A stretch of 64,000 bases of DNA from the NCBI RefSeq assembly GCF_003573695.1, contig NW_020621936.1:14260001-14324000 (forward strand), written 5' to 3'. The position numbers were made by a program, and so were the translations under genes. The notes under the pieces were generated by a model. The model was given only the letters and a program-made list of their open reading frames with translations, was not told where the DNA came from and searched no databases. This document shows, piece by piece, positions 56,698 through 64,000 of this stretch; within the stretch, counting starts at the first letter, position 1; each line of letters opens with the position of its first letter. Origin of the DNA: Papaver somniferum (Eukaryota > Streptophyta > Magnoliopsida > Ranunculales > Papaveraceae).

Positions 56698-57976
56698 AGA
56701 TCCTTTTTGAGTATTTGATGTCTGGCTGAAGACGGTTAAACTTAGCACTTCTTGGGAGGTAACCCAATCTCATGCAACATGGTAATATCTTTCCCTAACT
56801 CTTTTCTTCAAGTGGTAACAGTTTCTCCTTGTTCATGCTTTTAATTTTATCTTTAGAACATTGAGGACAATGTTAGATTTAAGTTTGGGGGTGGGAAGAA
56901 ATTTTTTGTTAGTTTTAAGTTGCAATAAATAAACTCCAGAGCCTAGAAATTTACGCCTATTAAGGATAACACTAACCAATCTAAGTGGATGGAAACATTT
57001 TTGTTTTAGGAGTTGAGGAACCAATCTGACTAGATGGAAACATCTATAGAGTCTATTCATAAAAGCACAGAGCTCAGGTGTTAGAAATAACATGATAGTT
57101 TCGCCATATCTTGTCGAGTCCTTTTCACTTTCTATTTTTAGTTTTCTTTTGTTTCAAGTGATTTGGTGGGGCACACGATTCAAATTGTTACCTTTGCTAG
57201 GGTGAAATAGAGTGACTGAGTTACATTTAAAAAAAAAAAGACCGGACCAGTTAGACCAATCGGAATAAGTATTAACACTTGGATAGCAATATGCGTGTGT
57301 TCTCCCTGTTTCCGTCGCCTAAGCAAGCGTGGAATGCAGGACCCGTGGGAACTATCGTGTAATCTGCTGACAAGAAGCATGCGCTTGGATCAAAAGATCT
57401 ATTCATGCCGTTAAGTTAAAAAAAAAAAAAAATGGTTATGTGTAGTCAACTGCTGGTTCCCTTGTATTTGCCAGTTTGTTGATCTAGATTTAAGTAATTG
57501 ACCACTGGTTCCCTTGTATATGCCAGTGTGTTAATATTAGTCAGACCGGTATCTCAGTCATTTAGGTTAGGTTCATCTTGGCAGAGGCCTTCAGACAGAT
57601 ATGGGAAACACCGTTCACTTTTCAACCATCTACATTTTTCTTTTTCCATCTTCTTAATCTTTTCATGTGATTAGTCTGACTCCGAGTATGATGTCCATCG
57701 TGAAACTATCTTAGTAGAGCTCTGTCACTTATATGAATTTTAGTATGCTTGAGTGCAAACTCGTGTACATCAATTGGAATTTCGCATCAGGGTTCTTCCT
57801 CTTAGAGTCAATAATTGTATGCCAACCAAGGAGGTTCTTTAGTGCTTTCCAAGGTTCGGCGTAGATACCTAGGGACTGGAGTATTGGTTTTTGTGGGTAC
57901 ACCTCTGATAAACCCACCCGAGATTAACTCGGTCACTTTTCAAGAATAATTTTTGCTCGAGGACTAGCAAATAATA
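56698..57976 (+). other. 3' untranslated region of the Athila-like element
   Basis: Contains CTTGGGAGGTAACCCAA (56752-56768), a phrase seen near the 3' end of many Athila elements. Two TAAGTTTGGGGGT purine tracts follow (56878 and 57976), and a direct repeat CTGGTTCCCTTGTAT.TGCCAGT lies at about 57452 and 57503. No ORF of note. Confidence 0.6.
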
Positions 57977-57990
57977 AGTTTGGGGGTATT
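57977..57990 (+). other. Polypurine tract before the 3' LTR
   Basis: AAGTTTGGGGGTATT immediately precedes the TG of the 3' LTR, the normal place for plus-strand priming. Confidence 0.65.
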
Positions 57991-59501
57991 TGATAGACAC
58001 ATTTTTGTGTCTAATTTGATCTCAATACTATATATTGTTGGCACTCGATTTTGTACTAATTTTGTTATTTTATGTATTTATAGGTATTTTTTGGAAATAA
58101 ATATTTTTGGAAAATTCGGCTCGAAAAGTTGATTTTGGCACCCGGAGGACACGTGTTATTCGGACTCTCGCTTTTGGATAAGGGGTAACCTAATTACTAA
58201 GGGGCACCCCCAGGACACCCCTTCTTCATTTGAATTTCGATTTTGGCGGGAAAAATATTCATAACACAGGAGAATTTTCGATCGAAGAAATGAAGTAGTT
58301 GTAGGTCGATTCAATGGCTGAATTTTGGCAGAAAGATGTGATTTAGCCTAAGGAAGATATTTTGGGTGTCGAATTTGATCGGAATTGGCTGGAAATATCG
58401 ATTTAATTCTCGAGCTCAAAACAGAGCTACACGGAGTGAACACGACCTGTACACGGTGTTGTTTGTGTTTTGGTTGTGCATGGAAGTGTTTTGGAGGAGT
58501 TGGATGACTTATGAGGCATGTATAAGGCTAACTAGAGCGTGCAGGATCAAAGTTTACGTGTGTAGAAGCCAAAAATGGAAATTATTGTTAAATATGGGCA
58601 GCGAGCAATGACGGGATTAATGGGAGATTATACGGTGTTATGGTCGGATATTTTTGTTCTAAAACACTATAAATACAAGGCTAAAGAGTTGAGAAGGGTT
58701 GGAGAGTCTTTGGGATAGTTTAGGAGTCGAGAAGAATCAATACAAGAGTACACAGCGAAAAGCTTCCTGCTGGTGCAAGGAAGAACACGAAGAAGATTAG
58801 ACAGTAAGAGAAAGTCGTTGAAAAGTGTCGCTTAAGTGCGACAGTTTCCAATTCCTTTCTCGCGACTTAGGAACAACAGCACTTCTGTTGTATCGTTTAT
58901 TTTGAACGCTTTATATGCGTAGCAAACACTGTTGTAAACCGTTTTTCTCCATTTTCTCTTGATTGTAAACAACTTTTGAGTATCAATGAATCAATTTGAG
59001 AGGTTTTTCATCATGAGTAGCTAAACCCAATCCCAGGGGTGACGGAGGAAGCCGTTCTTCCAAAAGTTATGTGGTAAAATTTATTTAAATTTATTTATGC
59101 AACTCTTTTATGATTAATTGCACCGAATAAATATGGAGTAAATGATTTTTATTAATCAATTGTGTTTTCTCTTGATGGAGTATGCTTAGTAAATTGCTTT
59201 TGATACTTCATGCTCGCGATTAACAATGGATGTTTTCAAAATCTAATTTAGGCAATGATTAGAATCACAATTTCCTTTTATTGGAGTTATATTGTCTAGA
59301 ATTGCATGATAAGAACTGTTATTGAATCACATAAATTTTGGTGGATGGTGGAATCCTGACCCCCAGTAAAAATTCTCTCCCATATTTTGTTAATATTGTG
59401 CATATAATTTTATTTATTTAAATCTAGAAAAAAGTTACCTTCACAAGTTCGAAAGAACCTAGTTTTTACCACTATCTACAACAACATTTGAAAATACATA
59501 A
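57991..59501 (+). repeat. 3' LTR of the Athila-like element
   Basis: Starts TGATAGACAC and ends AAATACATAA, where the 5' copy has AAATACATCA. It is followed by GGAAG. Differences from the 5' LTR are few and mostly homopolymer indels. Confidence 0.93.
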
Positions 59502-59506
59502 GGAAG

Positions 59507-60233
59507 ATGCCCTGAAATCAAATGTATGTTAAGTAAACTCTCTATTCAAGATAAATGATGTTCTGAGGAGTCCATCATACCAATTACTTCTGACACAGCT
59601 GAGATATTAGAAAACGTGGATACTTGTGATCATGTTTCCCTAATGAAGCCAGCTTCAGAAGCTAAACTGCAAACCCTTCATATTGCTAAAGAGATGCTTG
59701 GTTCTTCCACTGATCAAGGAAACACCGCATCTCACGGAAGTAAGAAATCTTCTAACGATGTTGCTAGTCCTACACAATCTAATCACTCCGGTGATCAGAA
59801 AGTATGTCTCTTTTGTGATTAAAAAGGACATGTCCAACGGAAGAGCAAATTGAGGTTGAATGAAAACTACTTTTGTCGACTTCAACAAACCTTAGATTTA
59901 ATACTTAAAGGTGTAACTGACATTCAGATGTCTAAACCCATTGGTTTTAGTACTCACTATGTGAATTCTTCCAGGAAAGTCAGTTTAATCTGCTCATCGG
60001 ACATTAGAACTAATTTTAACATTAATGCAAATCGGTCAAGGAGATTTCAGAAAGGTCCTTTTCAACCTAAGGTGAAGGATGATGTTCAAGATGTGAGAAA
60101 GGTACCAGTAGGTGAAAACAACAGTGGAGATATGAAGGACAACCTTAATCTTATAATTGAAGGATACAAGGATCTTATCAACAGGCTGTCAAAATCCTCC
60201 ATACAAACTTCTTCTGGTAAAGACTCAACTTAG
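59507..60233 (+). pseudogene. Downstream half of the gag-like ORF with a damaged zinc knuckle
   Basis: Continues the host element after the target duplication. Stops occur early (TAA near 59529) and at 59820-59822. The latter falls inside a CCHC knuckle, CLFC then GH, whose last Cys is Ser. From 59850 a 127-codon frame continues with basic residues (RSRRFQKGPF) and ends at 60233. The order coiled coil, zinc knuckle, basic tail fits a gag. The element was already decaying or has decayed since insertion. Confidence 0.65.
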
Positions 60234-60801
60234 TCTCATACTTTGATGATAGTAAGTTTTATGATACATTTTCACATCAAAAAGGGTTTCCTCCAAAAAT
60301 TAGAAAGAAAAAGAGGATTAACCATGAACAATATTCATTTGATGAGCATAAAACTCATACTTGTGTTAATTAATCACAAAGGTTGAATTCTTACTTATGG
60401 AAAATCATGTTGAGTAAGATTTGCTAATAATCATGTATACTTACTGGTAAAATGCTTTCTGAATAGTTGAGTTATTTTCTTATCTTTCATAGCTAAACTA
60501 TTGTCTACATATAGGTTTGCCTAAGTATTGTTTTGTTTCGAGAATCATTTCGAGTGTCTAATTTTTAGTCTTGAAAAAGTATGTTTACAATTGATTAAGT
60601 GAGCTACTTTTGTTGTGTTCTTTTTACCTTGTAAAGAGGTACCTTACAATTTTTAAGTTTTTTTTTATTTTGGGGACCATCACATTAACTTGTCACGAAT
60701 CAATTTTTACAAACCCTAAAGTTATTCCCTAAAAAACCATTAAGTACCAAGCCTATTGAGTCACGTAAGCACACTCTAGGTTATTTTTTTTTGTCAAGAA
60801 T
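60234..60801. other. Non-coding internal region of the gag-only element
   Basis: No pol motif in any frame. AT-rich with poly-T tracts near 60660 and 60787. Confidence 0.5.
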
Positions 60802-61154
60802 GTCAACACCTTCTCGCACTTGTGATTTTTAAAGAGGTTTTCTTGATAAAGGTATTGATTTCGGGTCCAAAGGGAAGAAGAAAAGAACCCTAGTAGAAGT
60901 TGATGATATCAAATATCAAAATCCTGATGATTATTCTGATGGCTCATGCTACTATGCATATGCTCATCAAGATGTAGAGAATGATGAGATAGCTTCGGCC
61001 GAAGTGGTTCATGATTTTCTTAAATACTTTGAGGAAGAAAAACTGCAGCTCGTTCATACTATGAAGATTCTCGATGTGTTACGAACTGAGTTGAAAAAGT
61101 TTAATTCTGACCTTGTTCTCATGAAGACACACGTTAAACATCTTCTCAATTAAG
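60802..61154 (+). pseudogene. Second small ORF of the gag-only element (acidic, helical)
   Basis: ATG at about 60804 (MSTPSRTCDF), then TAA, then an open frame of about 105 codons: GIDFGSKGKKKR, DDIKYQNPDDYSD, YYAYAHQDVEN, then a coiled coil (FEEEKLQLVHTMKILDVLRT), ending at 61153. No known domain. Without the one TAA it would make a ~117-residue protein. Function unknown; its coiled coil resembles in style the one in the gag-like ORF. Confidence 0.45.
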
Positions 61155-61408
61155 ATATCTTCTCGGAAGAAGCAGTGGACGCTGTCAATCACAGGCCCAA
61201 AGGTCTCAAGACCCGTGAGGGTTCCTGAAGTGTTTTATAACTCCATGTTTGAGTTTGATTTTTGGTTTTTAGGAGTTGTTTTTCTTCATAATTTCTAGGA
61301 AACTTCTTATGAGAATCTATTCTTGTGTTTTAAGAAGGATAACTAGGGTTGGAATAGAAAATATTTTGATTACACATAGCTACTACCAATGATTTATCAT
61401 CACCATCT

Positions 61409-63647
61409 TGAAGAAAATTCAATTACAAAAATAATGCAAAAAGAATGAGGTCATTCCGAGTTCAGACGAAAAAGTTATGGGCAAAACGACTTTATCGAAT
61501 ACCGAAGACAAGCCAGTTCGCAAATGAGAGTAACTGAAATTTCAGTTTGCAAACGAGAGTCCCTAGATTTTATTTAAGGTATGGTTCGATAACAGGGTTC
61601 GCAAACCATGAAGGCCAAATTCACGAACTATTTTTAGGGTATTTCTTTCGTAACTTAGGGTCGGGTTCCCTAACCGACTTAGGCTGGGTTTGGTAATGCT
61701 TTTATTTTTCCAAAAGCACTTTTAAAAGCTATATATGTCAATAATTTTTGAAATTGGTGTTTGGTAAAAAAAAAATCAAAGTGCTTTTTACCCAAAGCAC
61801 TTCCCAAATTCCTCAATTTTCAAAAGCTAGGGAAGAGGAGCTTTTAAAAGCTACAAAAGCGTAAGCTTTGGTTTAATGCTTAATTTATCCTTATTGTCCC
61901 TGTTTTATTTTGTAAATGACAAAAATTACCCTTAAATATATATACAATCAATTTTTTATTTCTTATATTTTATTCTTTAAATATTATTATATTTTACTTT
62001 CAAACTATTTTATGATACCATTTCATATGATTTGTCAAAAATAAAATAAAACAAATATTAAACAATTACTTAATTTTAGTTTGATTATTTGTTTGAAAAT
62101 TATATATATATATATTAAAAGTGGTTAAGTAAAATAATTTTTTTAACAATTATAATAATAATAATAGTAGCAATTAGTAAATTTAATATTTAATAGTAAA
62201 ATAAATAAATAATTAAACTCAATAAAATTGAATAAGTATGTTTTCAGAGATACGTCTGTTTTTGTCATTTGCCACGACAACAATGGTTTAATCTGATATC
62301 TTACCAAACACATTTTGATTGCTCTTTTAATCAGCTTTAACTTTAATTAATATTTCACCAAACGTCTAAATGTTTTTTTCTCACAGCACAGCACAACAAC
62401 GCAAGCAGAAAAGTGCTTTTGTAAAAGCCGCAACAATACCAAACTAAGCCTTAGATACTTGAAGGCCAAGCAATATAAACCTATATAAAGAGGTATTAGG
62501 TCATGCATGAAAAGTTATCAAGGGACCACGAAATTTTAAGTCTTGGAGAGAAGAAACTACACACGGAGCGAAAGCTAGGGTTTCGAAGCGGTTCTTCAAT
62601 CGCAACGATATCTCTTAACTTTTCTTGTATGTATATAAGATTTGATATCTCTTTCATATCTCTAAACACCTATTGATTGAGTATGAATTCTAAGTTGTAA
62701 ATAAGATTTGATTTAGTATATGAATCTATTTTGATTTCTTCATACGATTACGTTTGTGTTTACTATAAAAAAAATACTTATGATTGAGTGATAGATTTTT
62801 TAGATGGTCAACTAAATATATTTAGTTGTTTATTCTATTGCTAGTAAGGGTTAGGATATCCGTAATTTTTGAATAATTCCTTACAAAAGTAGAGAACGTG
62901 AGACCTTGCAGAGGGATTCTGTAAAGCAATCGCGTGTGAATACAACCCTAACAAGTAGACTAAGCGTACTAGGATCAAACCTAAATTCACAAACCCTAAA
63001 TTATTTTGACTGAATTACATCTTGTAAAGCGTACCTCAAGGTGGTTCATACGAATAGAACCTGGTGACGAAGTGTACCTGTTATCTAGTGATTTAAGAAA
63101 TTTTAGGAATAGCTAAGCGTACCTGTTATTCTACGTTGGTGATAATCTATGACTAATGATGAATAGATGAATATACTACTTCAATGAATGTTTATTAACG
63201 AAAAAGGATTTCTCGATCATCTGTCTCCATATTGCTTACAACTTAGTATTTTCAATTGCTTTTATTTACTTTGTTCAAAATATAAAACAAACCTCCTGCT
63301 TTGTGACACTTTAACAACTAAAACTCACTACTCTTCATGGGAATGATCCTTGCTTCCATTAAATTACCAGTTAATTGTGTGGGAATAAGTGATTTTATTT
63401 GATTGCACTTACGACAGCCATCAAGGCAATATTTTAGAATCAAACTGCATGTCCGAGTTGCATAATTATTGTTGTTAATTGAATCACTAATATTGATTAG
63501 TGGTGGAATATTAGCCTCACTACTCTCAATTATCTTGATATCATATTTGTTTAATTTTGTTTATTTTAGTATTAGAAGTTAAATCTAAAATTCAATTCTT
63601 CACAAGTCTTAACGAACTTTTCTTACTACTATAAAAATTACATCATG
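61409..63647 (+). repeat. LTR-like sequence of another Ty3/gypsy element, split by a MITE
   Basis: The right part follows the same phrase order as the Athila-like LTR end (AATTGAATCAC, GTGGTGGAAT, CTTCACAAG, then ...TTACATCA at 63647), but diverged. Left limit near TGAAGAAAATTC (61409) is uncertain. What follows is LINE, not a primer-binding site, so this would be a solo or 3' LTR. Confidence 0.4.
61682..62450. mobile_element. Tourist/PIF-Harbinger-type MITE
   Basis: Ends GGCTGGGTTTGGTAATG (61682) and CAATACCAAACTAAGCC (62450) form an imperfect ~17-bp inverted repeat. TTA flanks both sides (61679-61681 and 62451-62453), the 3-bp duplication typical of PIF/Harbinger. Subterminal AAAAGTGCTTTTGTAAAAG and CAAAAGCACTTTTAAAAG are also inverted. 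769 bp, AT-rich, no ORF. Confidence 0.8.
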
Positions 63648-64000
63648 AGGTCATACGCTTACATCAGATGTAAAATAGGAGGTGCCTTCTGAAATAGACG
63701 TAGTCCTCCTATTAGGTTTCGTGCTTCCAAGTTACCCAGATTTGTTGACAGAATTTCCGCACATATTATGAAGATAACGGATGATAGTAGGTCTCCCTTC
63801 CTAATACCTCTAGTTGGTCGTGATATACCCATATTATGTACCTTATTAGTTGATTGAATAGGTAACAATAATAATGCAGAGTATTATGTAACCACAAGTA
63901 TGGATGGGAATCCAAATTTCGTAAAGGTTGTTTACTATCACAGGCTTTCTGAATATCTAATTTGAGGACGATTTTCAGGTCCTTATTGTGGCTTGAAGAT
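63648..64000 (-). pseudogene. L1-type LINE RT fragment, runs off the window
   Basis: The minus-strand frame 63868-63659 reads GISRPTRGIRKGDLLSSVIF then ICAEILSTNLGNLEARNLIGGLRLF. This is the RGxRQGDPLSP motif of LINE reverse transcriptase with Gln-to-Lys and Pro-to-Leu changes. The AxxDD active site that should follow is lost at 63655. Upstream sequence (63869-64000) holds FGFP in broken frames. A different LINE family from the one at 18-21 kb. Confidence 0.75.

Larger units (their letters stand above)
50830..59501 (+). mobile_element. Athila-like Ty3/gypsy element without pol, recent insertion
   Basis: Two LTRs (50830-52335 and 57991-59501), PBS TGGCGCCGCCGACGCGG at 52341, a purine-rich tract before the 3' LTR, and the target duplication GGAAG at 50825-50829 and 59502-59506. 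Gag and protease regions are recognisable as Athila type. RT, RNase H, integrase and the env-like ORF are absent: the internal part is only 5.65 kb. LTRs differ mainly by single-base indels by eye, which suggests recent mobilisation by enzymes supplied in trans, followed by little decay. Confidence 0.9.

Overview
This is nuclear plant DNA. The genes have GT-AG introns, there is one intronless PLS-DYW pentatricopeptide-repeat gene, and the window is crowded with plant-type LTR retrotransposons (Tat- and Athila-lineage Ty3/gypsy, and a gag-only element primed by initiator-tRNA-Met), L1-type LINEs, a Mutator-like element (MULE) and MITEs. The species cannot be fixed from sequence alone. The style of the LTRs makes me think of a Ranunculales/poppy-like eudicot, which is inference only.

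Layout. (1) 1-15955 is a nest of LTR elements read on the minus strand. A Tat-lineage element (decayed pol 2582-7316, gag stub, one 3.2-kb LTR at 7586-10772, and two plus-strand antisense ORFs before 2400) sits in the LTR of a second element (10773-14237). That LTR is also split by a 2.4-kb unclassified insertion, and it in turn interrupts a third LTR (14238-15955). (2) 15956-22445 is older debris: Tat LTR pieces, a Stowaway-like MITE, and an L1-type LINE cut in two by a Tat solo LTR. (3) 22446-35064 is the gene island: RPP30-like RNase P/MRP subunit (minus), a divergent intact DYW-class PPR gene (plus), an LRR receptor-like-protein scrap, and a ten-exon YacP-like NYN-domain gene (minus) carrying an in-frame TGA where a conserved Trp codon is expected.

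(4) 35375-47310 is a ~12-kb MULE. It carries a decayed transposase gene (plus) tail-to-tail with a multi-exon gene ending in an Ulp1-type protease domain (minus). Its non-coding parts are strewn with GTGTACA/TGTACAC palindromic motifs. The transposase gene is itself interrupted by a 1.9-kb insertion of the same general type as the one near 11-13.5 kb. (5) 47844-61154 is a gag-only retroelement with a 2.5-kb LTR. A structurally complete but pol-less Athila-like element (50830-59501, two near-identical LTRs, TSD GGAAG) lies inside its gag. (6) 61409-64000 holds another LTR-like stretch split by a Tourist-type MITE (TTA duplications) and the start of a second minus-strand LINE fragment.

The three host genes are functionally unrelated: nuclear tRNA/rRNA processing, organellar RNA editing, and a NYN-type RNase-like protein. 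All three nevertheless have RNA-related functions or folds. Everything else is transposable-element sequence, mostly non-functional.
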